Below, piece by piece: positions 28,931 through 38,000 of a stretch of DNA of 64,000 nt (the first letter of the stretch is position 1; every line of letters starts with the position of its first letter). Source of the DNA: DATAOG01 sp963753685. Its GTDB lineage: Bacteria > Pseudomonadota > Alphaproteobacteria > Geminicoccales > Geminicoccaceae. Position numbers and translations under genes: made by a program. The stretch is taken from positions 186,001 through 250,000 of the forward strand of contig CAVWDE010000010.1 of assembly GCA_963753685.1 (NCBI GenBank), written 5' to 3'. The notes under the pieces are model-generated. The model was not told the origin of the DNA. It saw nothing but the letters and a program-made list of their open reading frames with translations, and ran no database searches.

Positions 28931-29952
28931 TCGGCAAGATCCAGGCTCCCGCCCCAGGCGCAGAGGGCGGCGCCGCGGCCGCCGGCACCAGCCGGAGCGC
29001 CTCGCTGGTCACCCAGGCCGAGCGCTATGGCTTGATCGTCGCCTGGCTGATCCTCCTCGCCGTCTTCAGCATCCTCCGGCCCGACACCTTCTTCAGCTGG
29101 CCCAACTTCACGACCATCCTCGGTTCCCAGGCGGTGCTGGTGGTCGTGACCCTCGGGCTCATGATCCCGCTGACCGCCAACGACTTCGACGTCTCGATCG
29201 CCTACGTGATGACGCTCTCGGCGATGATCATCGCGGTGCTCAACGTCAACCACGGCATCCCGATCGGCTGGGCGATCGCGGCCGCGCTCGCCATGGGGGT
29301 CGTGGTCGGCATCGTCAACGGTTTCTTCATCACCGTCTTCGGCATCCACTCGCTGATCGTGACGCTCGGCGTCGGCACTTTCCTGCACGGCCTGACCCTT
29401 TGGATCAGCGACTCGATGACCATCAGCGGGATCGCGCCGGCCCTGATCTACGGGGTGATCGTGACCCGCATCTTCGGCATTCCGCTCGAGTTCTACTACG
29501 CGATCGGGCTGGCGCTCCTGATCTGGTACGTCTTCGAGTACACCGCGGTCGGGCGGCGCATCCTGTTCGTCGGCCGCGGCCGCGAGGTCGCAAGGCTAAG
29601 CGGCATCGACACCAACCGGGTGCGCCGCGGCTGCCTGATCGCCGCGAGCTTCTTAGGTGCGCTCGCGGGCGTGCTCTATGCCGGCACGCAAGGTGCTGCC
29701 GATCCGGTCTCCGGCACCTCCTACCTGCTGCCGGCCTTTGCCGCCGCCTTCCTCGGCTCGACCAGCATCCTGCCCGGGCGCTTCAACCCCTGGGGCTCGA
29801 CGATCGCGGTCTATTTCCTCGTGACCGGCATCACGGGTCTCGTGTTCCTGGGCTTCAGCTCGTTCATCCAGGACATGTTCTACGGCGGCGCCCTGATCCT
29901 GGCGGTGACTCTCTCGCAGCTCGTCCGCGGGCGACAGGAGCAGCAGTTCTAG
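28927..29952 (+). CDS. Sugar/nucleoside-type ABC transporter permease (RbsC-like)
   Basis: The 341-residue inner-membrane protein has about eight to ten hydrophobic segments and the family's NDFDVSIAYVM and GRGREVARLSGI loops (the latter contacts the ATPase). The first ~30 residues are an Ala/Gly-rich cytoplasmic tail. The start overlaps the ATPase stop, implying coupled translation. With the two preceding genes it forms a complete RbsABC-type importer; no second permease is needed in this class. Confidence 0.9.
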   Translation: MIGKIQAPAPGAEGGAAAAGTSRSASLVTQAERYGLIVAWLILLAVFSILRPDTFFSWPNFTTILGSQAVLVVVTLGLMIPLTANDFDVSIAYVMTLSAMIIAVLNVNHGIPIGWAIAAALAMGVVVGIVNGFFITVFGIHSLIVTLGVGTFLHGLTLWISDSMTISGIAPALIYGVIVTRIFGIPLEFYYAIGLALLIWYVFEYTAVGRRILFVGRGREVARLSGIDTNRVRRGCLIAASFLGALAGVLYAGTQGAADPVSGTSYLLPAFAAAFLGSTSILPGRFNPWGSTIAVYFLVTGITGLVFLGFSSFIQDMFYGGALILAVTLSQLVRGRQEQQF

Positions 29953-29969
29953 CACATCAGGGAGGCAAC

Positions 29970-30878
29970 ATGACGGATCTCGCGCGCGACCTCGTCGGCT
30001 ACGGCGCCAACCCGCCCGACCCGAAGTGGCCGGGCGGCGCCCGGCTCGCGGTCAATTTCGTGCTCAACTTCGAGGAGGGCTCGGAATACTCGTTCGGCAA
30101 TGGCGATGGCCGCTCGGAGGTCAGCCTGACCGAGCTGCCGGTCTCGCCGGTGCCCGCGGGCGAGCGCGATCTGGCCGCCGAATCGATGTTCGAGTATGGC
30201 AGTCGCGCGGGCTTCTGGCGGATCATGCGGGTGTTCGCCGAGCGTGGGCTGCCGATGACCATCTTCGGCTGCGCGCTGGCGCTCGAGCGCAATCCGCAGG
30301 CCGCGAGCGCGATCATTGCGGCCGGCCACGACATCTGCTGTCACGGCTGGCGCTGGGTCGAGCACTTCAAGCTCACCGAGGCCGAGGAGCGCGATCACAT
30401 CCGGCGCGCGATCGAGAGCCTGCAGGGTACGGTCGGCGAGCGCCCGCTCGGCTGGTATTGTCGCTACGGCCCGAGCCTCAACACCCGCCGCCTGGTCGTC
30501 GAGGAAGGCGGTTTTCTCTATGACAGCGACGCCTACAACGACGATCTGCCGTACTATGTGCAGGAGGGGGGGCGCCCGCATTTGGTGGTGCCGTACACGC
30601 TGACCAACAACGACGTGAAATACGGCACCAGCAACTTCGGCACCGGCGAGGACTTCTTCACCTACTGCCGGGAGGCGTTCGATTTCCTGTACGCGGAAGG
30701 GGTGAGCCAGCCGAAGATGATGTCGGTCGGCATGCACATGCGGCTGCTCGGCCACCCGGGCCGCGCCTCGGGCCTCGCCCGGCTGCTCGATCACATGCGG
30801 AGCCGGAGCGACGTCTGGATCTGCCGGCGGCTCGAGATCGCGCGCCACTGGCTTGAGCATCACCCGCCGGGCGCGTGA
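29970..30878 (+). CDS. puuE: PuuE-like allantoinase (polysaccharide deacetylase fold)
   Basis: The 302-residue protein matches PuuE-type allantoinases: DLVGYGANPPDPKWPGGARL at the start, NFVLNFEEGSEYS, FEYGSRAGFWRI, CCHGWRW, and YCRYGPSLNTRRL. These hydrolyse allantoin to allantoate without the metal centre of classical allantoinase. ATG 29970 follows GGGAGGC. The next gene encodes ureidoglycolate lyase, another step of the same pathway, which supports the call. The upstream importer may supply the substrate. Confidence 0.88.
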   Translation: MTDLARDLVGYGANPPDPKWPGGARLAVNFVLNFEEGSEYSFGNGDGRSEVSLTELPVSPVPAGERDLAAESMFEYGSRAGFWRIMRVFAERGLPMTIFGCALALERNPQAASAIIAAGHDICCHGWRWVEHFKLTEAEERDHIRRAIESLQGTVGERPLGWYCRYGPSLNTRRLVVEEGGFLYDSDAYNDDLPYYVQEGGRPHLVVPYTLTNNDVKYGTSNFGTGEDFFTYCREAFDFLYAEGVSQPKMMSVGMHMRLLGHPGRASGLARLLDHMRSRSDVWICRRLEIARHWLEHHPPGA

Positions 30879-30885
30879 GGCGGCG

Positions 30886-31371
30886 ATGCGCCAGATCCGG
30901 CTCGAGCCGCTGACCGCCGACGCGTTCGCGCCGTTCGGCCAGGTCCTGCAGGCGCCGCCGGTCGGCCTGCGCGTGAACCTGATCGAGCAGCTGGAGAACC
31001 GGCGGCCGGCGGCGCGCGCCCAGCTGACCCTGATCAGCGTGCCGCCCCGCATCCTGCCGCTGCAGATCGGGGAGATGGAGCGACACGCACATTCCTCGCA
31101 AGCGATCCTGCCGCTCGAGGTCGGCCGCTGGGCGGTGATCGTGGCGCCCAAGGCCGAGGGCGGCGGCCCGGACGCCGAACGCATGCGGGCGTTCCTGGTG
31201 CCGCCCGGCTGCGGCATCAACTACCGCGCCGACTGCTGGCATCATCCGGTCGCAGCACTCGGGCGCGAGGGCCGGTTCGCGGCCTTCATCTGGGTCGACG
31301 GCGGCCCGCAGGACGAGGAGTTCCGGCCCCTCGCCGAGCCGGTTCTTCTGGAGGAGGCCTTGGCCGATTGA
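30886..31371 (+). CDS. allA: Ureidoglycolate lyase
   Basis: The 161-residue cupin-fold protein has the AllA pattern: DAFAPFGQV at the start, MERHAHSSQAILPL, FLVPPGCGINYRADCWHHP, and FIWVDGG near the end. It splits ureidoglycolate into glyoxylate and urea, the last step of allantoin breakdown. It starts 7 bp after puuE and is probably co-transcribed. Allantoate amidohydrolase, needed for the intermediate step, is not in this window. Confidence 0.88.
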   Translation: MRQIRLEPLTADAFAPFGQVLQAPPVGLRVNLIEQLENRRPAARAQLTLISVPPRILPLQIGEMERHAHSSQAILPLEVGRWAVIVAPKAEGGGPDAERMRAFLVPPGCGINYRADCWHHPVAALGREGRFAAFIWVDGGPQDEEFRPLAEPVLLEEALAD

Positions 31372-31438
31372 TCCCGATTGCTCCGATGTCGTGCCGCTCG
31401 CAGTCGCACGTCCGCGCCATGGCTTGTGCCATCTGGCC

Positions 31439-32989
31439 ATGAGCATGCGCTTGAACGAGATCGTGCAGACCTCGGCGCGGGTCGCCGGCGCGAGTGCGCG
31501 GCTGGCCAAGATCGGCCACCTTGGCGATGGTCTGCGGCAGGCCGGGCCGCAGGCGGCGCGGGTCGCGGTCGGCCTGTTGACCGGGTTGCCGCGACAGGGG
31601 CGAATCGGGATCGGCTACGCGACCTTGCGCGAAGCGCGCGCCGAGCCGCCGGCACCGCAACCGAGCCTCACGCTCGCCGAGCTGGATGCAGCCTTCGACC
31701 GGCTGCTGGCGGTCAAGGGCAAAGGTGCTGCGGCCGAGCGGTTGCGGCTGTTGCGGGAGCTGTTCGGGCGGGCGACCGAGGCCGAGCAGGAGTTTCTGCT
31801 GCGCCTGCTGGTCGGCGAATTGCGCCAGGGGGCGCTCGAAGGGGTGATGGTCGAGGCGGTCGCGCGGGCGGCCGGGCTGCCGGCCGCGGATGTGCGGCGC
31901 GCAGCGATGCTGGCCGGCGATCTCGGGGTCGTGGCCGAGGCGGCGCTTGGCCACGGCGCGGCCGGGCTGGCGCGGTTTGCCGTGCAGCTGTTCCGGCCGG
32001 TGCAGCCGATGCTCGCCCAGCCGGCCGAGGATGCCGGCGACGCGCTCGCGCGGCTCGGCGAGGCGGCGTTCGAGTGGAAGCTCGATGGCGCGCGCGTGCA
32101 GGTGCATAGGAAAGGCGACGAGGTCCGGGTGTTCACGAGGAAGCTCAACGAGGTGACCGGGGCGGTGCCGGAGATCGTCGAGGTCGCTCGCGCGTTGCCC
32201 GTGTCCGAGCTCATCCTCGATGGCGAGGCGATCGCGCTGCGTGCGGACGGGCGGCCGCAGCCGTTCCAGGTCACGATGCGGCGGTTCGGGCGCAAGCTCG
32301 ATGTCGAGGCGATGCGCCAGGCGTTGCCGCTCCGCTGCTTCTTCTTCGATGCGCTGGCGCTGGGGGGCGAGACGCTGATCGACCGGCCGGGGCGCGAGCG
32401 GGTCGCAGCCCTCGATGCGGCGCTGCCGGGCGAACTGCGCATCCCGCGGATCGTCACGAGCCGGCTCGAGGACGCGCAAGCGTTCGTCAAGGGCGCCATC
32501 GAGCAGGGCCACGAGGGCGCCATGGCCAAGGCGCTCGATGCGCCCTACGAGGCCGGGCGCCGGGGTGCGGGCTGGCTCAAGGTCAAGCAGGCGCACACGC
32601 TCGATCTCGCGATCCTGGCGGTGGAATGGGGCCACGGCCGGCGGCGCGGCTTTCTCTCGAACCTGCATCTGGGCGCGTACGACCCGGCCCGGAACGGCTT
32701 CGTGATGCTGGGCAAGACCTTCAAGGGCCTGACCGACGAGATGCTCGCCTGGCAGACCGAGAAGCTGCTCGCCCTCGAGATCGGGCGCGATGCCAAGACG
32801 GTCTACGTGCGGCCGGAGCTGGTGGTCGAGATCGCCTACAACGACCTCCAGGCGAGCCCGCACTATCCGGGCGGCCTGGCGCTCCGGTTTGCGCGCGTCA
32901 AGGCCTACCGTGCCGACAAGCGCGCCGAGGACGCCGACACCATCGAGACCGTCCGCGCCCTGTTCGCAAGGCAAGGCGAGCCCGGCTGA
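31439..32989 (+). CDS. ATP-dependent DNA ligase (LigB-type)
   Basis: The 516-residue enzyme seals DNA nicks. It has an N-terminal helical DNA-binding domain (about 1-180), the nucleotidyltransferase motif I EWKLDGARVQVH with catalytic Lys214, motif III LDGEAI, motif V WLKVKQ, and an OB-fold C-terminus. It resembles archaeal and actinobacterial single-subunit ligases rather than the short LigD or LigC forms. ATG 31439 is chosen; 31445 is possible. It is convergent with the MutS-like pair, so two DNA-transaction loci meet here, although they are not in one operon. Confidence 0.9.
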   Translation: MSMRLNEIVQTSARVAGASARLAKIGHLGDGLRQAGPQAARVAVGLLTGLPRQGRIGIGYATLREARAEPPAPQPSLTLAELDAAFDRLLAVKGKGAAAERLRLLRELFGRATEAEQEFLLRLLVGELRQGALEGVMVEAVARAAGLPAADVRRAAMLAGDLGVVAEAALGHGAAGLARFAVQLFRPVQPMLAQPAEDAGDALARLGEAAFEWKLDGARVQVHRKGDEVRVFTRKLNEVTGAVPEIVEVARALPVSELILDGEAIALRADGRPQPFQVTMRRFGRKLDVEAMRQALPLRCFFFDALALGGETLIDRPGRERVAALDAALPGELRIPRIVTSRLEDAQAFVKGAIEQGHEGAMAKALDAPYEAGRRGAGWLKVKQAHTLDLAILAVEWGHGRRRGFLSNLHLGAYDPARNGFVMLGKTFKGLTDEMLAWQTEKLLALEIGRDAKTVYVRPELVVEIAYNDLQASPHYPGGLALRFARVKAYRADKRAEDADTIETVRALFARQGEPG

Positions 32990-33028
32990 GCCGCCACCAG
33001 GGGCGCCGACCGCGGTCGCCGCCGCCCG

Positions 33029-34582
33029 TCAATCCGCGGGCTCGGCCATGAAGATCTTCTGATATAGATCTTCGCCGAAACTCGTATCCAGGGGGTCGCC
33101 TTCGCGCAGCTTGAACGTCCTGACCCCATCGGCCCGCCGGTCGGCCCGCAGAAACATGACATTGTCCAGGTTCTTCTGGCGTACGCCATGGGCAAATTCG
33201 TACAGGTGGGTCACGAAGATCATCCGGACGTCTTGTTCCAACAAGGCTCTGACGATCTGGTCGGCGATCTCCGATCCTTCTCTGACGTTGGTGGCGGCGA
33301 ATGATTCATTGAACAGAACCATGGAGCGGGACGTGAGGTGATCGACGATATCGTTCATCCGGCTGAGCTCTTCGTCGAACTTGCCGCTCCGCAACGCCTT
33401 GTCCTCTTCGCGCTTGTAGTGCGTGAACAGACCGTCGCAGATGGTGGAACAGAACGCCTCGGCGGCCACGAACAGGCCGCACTGCATCATCAGCTGGGCG
33501 AGTCCGACGCCGCGCAGGAAGGTCGACTTGCCGCCCTGGTTGGCGCCGGTGATGATCACGAGGTCCTGGTGGTCGGCGTTGACGTCATTGCCGACGACCC
33601 GCCGGTTCATGGTCAACGCCAGGCAGACATCGTACAGTCCGGCGCACGCGAACCGCCGCTCGCCGGCCGCGACCGGCTGCGGCAAGACGGTCGGCGCGCC
33701 GATCTGCGCGAGCTTCTCCTGCAGGTTCGCGGCACCGAGATAGAAGGCGAGCTCGGTCTGCAGCATCCGGAAAAAGCTCAGGATATGGTCGGCCGACTGG
33801 GCCAGCGCATTGGCAACGAGGTTGACACCCCGGTCCCGGAGCTCCCCCAAAGCCCGTCCGCCGGCCTGATCGCGCGGATTGATCTGCAGGGTGTAGCTCG
33901 GCACCCTGGGCGCCAGAAGCCACGCCAGCCAGTCGCGGTCGCGGGCCTGCGGCTCGCGCAGGACGTAGTTGCGGCCGACCCCGCCCTTGCCCAGTTCCGC
34001 GCTGATGGACACGCCTTGCCGAAACTTCAGTTCCTTCAACTGCCCTTCGATCACCGCGAAATAGTCGTCGCCGAGCTCGTGCTCCAGCATCGCGAAAAAC
34101 CGGACAAAACCTTCGGAGGTAAATTTGCCGCCCTCGGTGCGCCCGAGGCGTCGCAAGCGCTTCAGCATTTCCACGAACATCTGCAAGACATCGACCGCCC
34201 GGTGGAGCGTGGTGCCCGGAGAGTTGCCGAAGACGCTGAAATGCTGCTTGCGCTCGCGCGTCACCGCCTCCAGCGCCAGCTCGTAGAGCTCGCGCACTGT
34301 CGATCGGTTCTCCAGGCAATCGCTCAGAATCGCCTGCCGATACAGTATCCTGTCGACGTCGTTCTGGACGCCCAACAGGACTGCGCTCTTCGCCACTTCG
34401 AACAAAAACCCGTCGCCACCGGCCATGGCCTCGAACAGGCTGTCCAACGCGAGATCCTGCACCAGGATGCCTCGATTGGCCGGCAATCCGCGCCCGAGCT
34501 CGAATTCGAAGTCACGGCCGCGAGCCAATCCGAGATATCGCAGTTCGAAGTCGCGGTCGCGGTACATGAGGAAGCATTTCAT
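33029..34582 (-). CDS. MutS-like ATPase, second gene of a pair
   Basis: The 517-residue protein has a MutS core and ATPase domain: Walker A TGANQGGKST (345-354), Walker B-like MVLFNESFAATN (N425, E426) and the ATP-switch TH in FVTHLYEFAH. It lacks the N-terminal mismatch-reading domain of MutS (no Phe-x-Glu) and the connector domain. About 330 residues of helical lever/clamp-like sequence precede the ATPase. The Walker B aspartate of classical MutS is Asn here. Its ATG overlaps the stop of the upstream partner (ATGA at 34579-34582), implying a two-subunit complex. Function is unknown. Confidence 0.85.
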   Translation of the reverse strand: MKCFLMYRDRDFELRYLGLARGRDFEFELGRGLPANRGILVQDLALDSLFEAMAGGDGFLFEVAKSAVLLGVQNDVDRILYRQAILSDCLENRSTVRELYELALEAVTRERKQHFSVFGNSPGTTLHRAVDVLQMFVEMLKRLRRLGRTEGGKFTSEGFVRFFAMLEHELGDDYFAVIEGQLKELKFRQGVSISAELGKGGVGRNYVLREPQARDRDWLAWLLAPRVPSYTLQINPRDQAGGRALGELRDRGVNLVANALAQSADHILSFFRMLQTELAFYLGAANLQEKLAQIGAPTVLPQPVAAGERRFACAGLYDVCLALTMNRRVVGNDVNADHQDLVIITGANQGGKSTFLRGVGLAQLMMQCGLFVAAEAFCSTICDGLFTHYKREEDKALRSGKFDEELSRMNDIVDHLTSRSMVLFNESFAATNVREGSEIADQIVRALLEQDVRMIFVTHLYEFAHGVRQKNLDNVMFLRADRRADGVRTFKLREGDPLDTSFGEDLYQKIFMAEPAD

Positions 34583-36318
34583 GATCGGATACGCTCCCGC
34601 AGACAGCTATACGTCAGTCCATACTTGGCCGCGATCGACATTGCGTAGGCGAGGCCGTCGGCCGGGCGGCGCAGGATTTTGAAGGTCCGGACCGCCGGAT
34701 TGTCCGGCACGACCGTACTGAGCATGCTGACCGTCTTTGCGCTCAAGGACGCCAGCTCGTCGATGAACGTGACGCAGACCGCCAGAGCATCCAGATCCAT
34801 GATCCTTTCGAGCACCTCCTTGCCCAGAAACAGGGCGTCGCGCAGCGTCGTCGAACTGAAGATCTCATTCATGATGATGATGCTGTCAGGAGTTGCTGCG
34901 GCCAGAACCTTGTGAATTCGGAACAGGTCGTCCTCCAGCTTGCCGCGCAACGTCGTGATGTCCTCCGGCCGCTCGAAATGGGCGAACAGGCGATCGAACA
35001 GGAAGAGATCGGCCTGGGTGCCCGGCACCGGACAGCCCAGGCTCGCGAGATAGTGCAGCTGGCCGAACGTGCGCGCGAACGTCGTCTTGCCACCCTGGTT
35101 CGGCCCCGATACGACCAGGACCCGCTCGCGGCCCGCGAGGTGGAAATCGTTGCACACCACCGCCGACTGCTCCGCGGCGAGCTGATGGGCGAGCGCCAGA
35201 TCGAAGCCGTCACGGCTCCGCACCTGCTTGCTCGAATCGGACAGTTTCGGGTAACAGAAATGAAGGCCGTGGCCTTTCAAGCCCGCGATGTGCTCCAGAT
35301 AGGACACGTAGAATTGGATCTCCCGGTCAAACCTTTCGATGGTCGGGTCTATGAAACGCTGGTGGCGTTCCACGTAATTGTCCAGATCGGCAAATATCTC
35401 CGGATACAAGTTGGCCACGAACCCGAGTACCCCCACCTCGACATGGTTCATGTCGAGGCCGTCGGCAAATTTTACCAGATAATCCTTGACGCCGCCTTGT
35501 TTGAATCGATCGAAGGTGCGCTGGACCACGGCACTATAATCGGCAGCATCCTCGTATTTCCGAACCGTGATCTTGTCGCCTCGGATGAGCATGGAGTATT
35601 TGACGGTCGACAGGTCGGCCTTGAGCTGGTCGGTCTCGGCCTTGAGGGCCGCGAAGCCCTCGGCGGCCGTGTAGTCTTCCAGGTAGCTTCGAAACGCCAC
35701 GCAGCCCTCAGATTGCAAATTTACGGCCCGCAAGTCCTGCTTGAGCGCGGCGATCGTGCTGCAGTAGGTGGCAGTCGCATCGAGAAACCACAGTTTCTTC
35801 TGATGCTGGTAGTGCAGCTTCGCTGACAGATCGCGATGCTGACGGACGCTGCGCATGCCCTGCGCGAAAGACCGAACCGCAGGTAAAGTATCGGCGCGTT
35901 CGAGATCTACCATCACTTCGTGACGATAGGCGAGCGTCGCGAGATCACGCAGTGGGCGGTAAAAGAAGGGACGGAGATTGTAGTCATCTTTGCCGGCGGT
36001 GACCGCGGCGACGACTTTGTCGAGATTCAGATCGCGGAAGAATTCCGGCTGGTCGGCGGGCTCCGTCTGCGGCTCTCGGGCGCCCGGCGGCAACAAGATG
36101 CTGCGGAAGGTGATGGTTGCCGCGCGCTCAGAACCGGGACGCCGGAGGGAAGTGTCCAGCGCGCCGGCGTCGGCCGATGCGATCGCGCCGTCAGCGGGTT
36201 GCCGTCCCGGGGTAGCAACATCCTGCCGAGGGCCGGGCCGGTCGTCCGACGCCGGCTGGTCGGCCGCTCGTGCCAGCTCCAACCTCGCGGCTCCACGAGG
36301 CGTGTGGCGGGCCTTCAT
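34579..36318 (-). CDS. MutS-like ATPase, first gene of a pair
   Basis: The 579-residue protein shares the layout of its partner: a helical core (FRDLNLDKVVAAV, YNLRPFFYRPL, then DNYVERHQRFIDPTIERF), Walker A SGPNQGGKTT (404-413), and a Walker B-like IIIMNEIFSSTT with Asn484-Glu485. The first ~70 residues are low-complexity and may be poorly conserved. ATG 36318 follows a strong GAGGAGG ribosome site. No mismatch-recognition or connector domain is present. With the overlapping partner it likely forms a heterodimer, as eukaryotic MSH proteins do. No mutL or endonuclease is adjacent. Confidence 0.85.
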   Translation of the reverse strand: MKARHTPRGAARLELARAADQPASDDRPGPRQDVATPGRQPADGAIASADAGALDTSLRRPGSERAATITFRSILLPPGAREPQTEPADQPEFFRDLNLDKVVAAVTAGKDDYNLRPFFYRPLRDLATLAYRHEVMVDLERADTLPAVRSFAQGMRSVRQHRDLSAKLHYQHQKKLWFLDATATYCSTIAALKQDLRAVNLQSEGCVAFRSYLEDYTAAEGFAALKAETDQLKADLSTVKYSMLIRGDKITVRKYEDAADYSAVVQRTFDRFKQGGVKDYLVKFADGLDMNHVEVGVLGFVANLYPEIFADLDNYVERHQRFIDPTIERFDREIQFYVSYLEHIAGLKGHGLHFCYPKLSDSSKQVRSRDGFDLALAHQLAAEQSAVVCNDFHLAGRERVLVVSGPNQGGKTTFARTFGQLHYLASLGCPVPGTQADLFLFDRLFAHFERPEDITTLRGKLEDDLFRIHKVLAAATPDSIIIMNEIFSSTTLRDALFLGKEVLERIMDLDALAVCVTFIDELASLSAKTVSMLSTVVPDNPAVRTFKILRRPADGLAYAMSIAAKYGLTYSCLRERIRS

Positions 36319-36458
36319 GTCGACTCCTCCTCATCCCCGTCACGTCGGTCGCAGAGGAGTCATCAGCCCCGAGGGCGGTTAGAGGCGAACTCCATCGCCT
36401 ATCGGTTCTTTAACCTTGGCAGTCGATCGCGCGCTGTCAATGGGCGGACGCGGTTCAC

Positions 36459-38000
36459 CTACTCGGCAACCGCCAAAGCGGCGGTGGCGGCGCGCTGGCG
36501 GCGCGGGCTGCGCAGCAGCAGCAGCATCGGGATCGCGAGCAGCATGAGGTACATCATGAGCCGGAAGTCGTCGACGTAGGCGATCGCCGCCGCCTGCTGG
36601 GTGATCTCGTTGTTGAGAGCCATCATGCCGGCCTGGCTGCCGAGGCTCCAGAGTGCCGGCAGATGGGGCGCCTGGAACATGGGGTTGAAGGGCGTCGCGT
36701 GCGCGGCGAGCGTCGCGTGGTTGATCTGGGTGTTCTGGGCGAGCAGGCTGACCACCACCGAGATGCCGATCGAGCTGCCGATGTTGCGCATCAGGCTGAA
36801 CATCGCGGTTGCCTCGGTACGCCGCTCGACTGGCAGGGTCGCGAACGCGACCGTGCTCAGTGGCACGAACATGAACCCCAGCCCCAGCCCCTGGATCAGC
36901 CCGCTCTCGATGATCGCGTGCGAGCTCACGTCGGCGGTGAAGCCTGCCATCTGCCAGAGCGAGAGCGCCGTCAGGCTGATCCCGATCAGGATCAGCGCGC
37001 GGACGTCGATCCGGCCCGTGAGGAAGCCGACCATGAACATCGCACCCATCGTGCCGACCCCGCGCGGCGCCAGAAGGTAGCCTGTGGTCAGCACCGGATA
37101 GCCCATCAGGTTCTGGAGAAACGGCGGCAAGAGGCTCAAGGTCGCGAGCAGGATGATCCCGACCACGAAGATGAACAGGAGGCCGGTCGCGAAATTGCGG
37201 TCCTTGAACAGCGCGGGCTCGATGAACGGCCGCCTGGCGGTGAACATGTGGACCAGGAACAGGTAGAAGCAGAGGCCGGCGATGACCGCCTCGGCGATGA
37301 TCTCGGTCGAGGAGAACCAGTCCTTGGTCTCACCGCGATCGAGCATCAGCTGAAGCGCGCCCAGCGCGAGGCTGAGCAGCGCGAAGCCGAAGAAGTCGAA
37401 CGGGCGCGAGCTGTCCCGCTTGGTCTCCGGGACGAAGGCGAGCAGGCCGAGCAGCGCCAGGATGCCGAACGGCAGGTTGATGTAGAACACCCAGCGCCAG
37501 TTGTAGTATTCAGTGAGCCAACCGCCGAGCGTGGGCCCGAGGATCGGGCCGACCATGACGCCGACCCCCCACATGGCCATCGCCCGGCCGTGGCTCTCGG
37601 GCGGATAGCTGTCGAGCAGGACCGCTTGGGAGAGCGGCACGAGCCCGGCCCCGAACGCGCCCTGGAGCAGGCGGAACAGCACGATCTCGTCGAGCGAGGT
37701 GGCGGCGCCGCACAGCATCGAGACCAGCGTGAAGCCGGTGACCGCGACCAGGAACAGGCGCTTGCGGCCGTAGCGCGCCGCGAGCCAGCCGGTCGGCGGG
37801 GTCATGATCGCGGCGGCGACGATGTAGGAGGTCAAAACCCACGAGATCTGGTCCTGGGTTGCCGACATGCTGCCCTGCATGTGCGGCAAGGCGACGTTGG
37901 CGATCGTCATGTCGAGCGCCTGCATGATCGTCGCCAGCATGACCGAGACCGTGATCAAGGCGCGATTGATGGGCGCGCCGTCGCCCTGCGGGGGGCTCAT
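36459..38000 (-). CDS. emrB: DHA2-family multidrug efflux transporter (EmrB/QacA-like)
   Basis: The 513-residue protein has the 14-helix DHA2 pattern: motif D1 (QALDMTIANVALPHMQGSM), motif A (GWLAARYGRKRLFLV), and motif C (GPILGPTLGGWL). It exports drugs by proton antiport and pairs with an EmrA adaptor. Its ATG shares one base with the emrA stop (TGATG at 38000). The unrelated frame before 38000 was not used. It ends the marR-emrA-emrB operon, whose operator at 39634-39653 suggests induction by substrates. Confidence 0.92.
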   Translation of the reverse strand: MSPPQGDGAPINRALITVSVMLATIMQALDMTIANVALPHMQGSMSATQDQISWVLTSYIVAAAIMTPPTGWLAARYGRKRLFLVAVTGFTLVSMLCGAATSLDEIVLFRLLQGAFGAGLVPLSQAVLLDSYPPESHGRAMAMWGVGVMVGPILGPTLGGWLTEYYNWRWVFYINLPFGILALLGLLAFVPETKRDSSRPFDFFGFALLSLALGALQLMLDRGETKDWFSSTEIIAEAVIAGLCFYLFLVHMFTARRPFIEPALFKDRNFATGLLFIFVVGIILLATLSLLPPFLQNLMGYPVLTTGYLLAPRGVGTMGAMFMVGFLTGRIDVRALILIGISLTALSLWQMAGFTADVSSHAIIESGLIQGLGLGFMFVPLSTVAFATLPVERRTEATAMFSLMRNIGSSIGISVVVSLLAQNTQINHATLAAHATPFNPMFQAPHLPALWSLGSQAGMMALNNEITQQAAAIAYVDDFRLMMYLMLLAIPMLLLLRSPRRQRAATAALAVAE

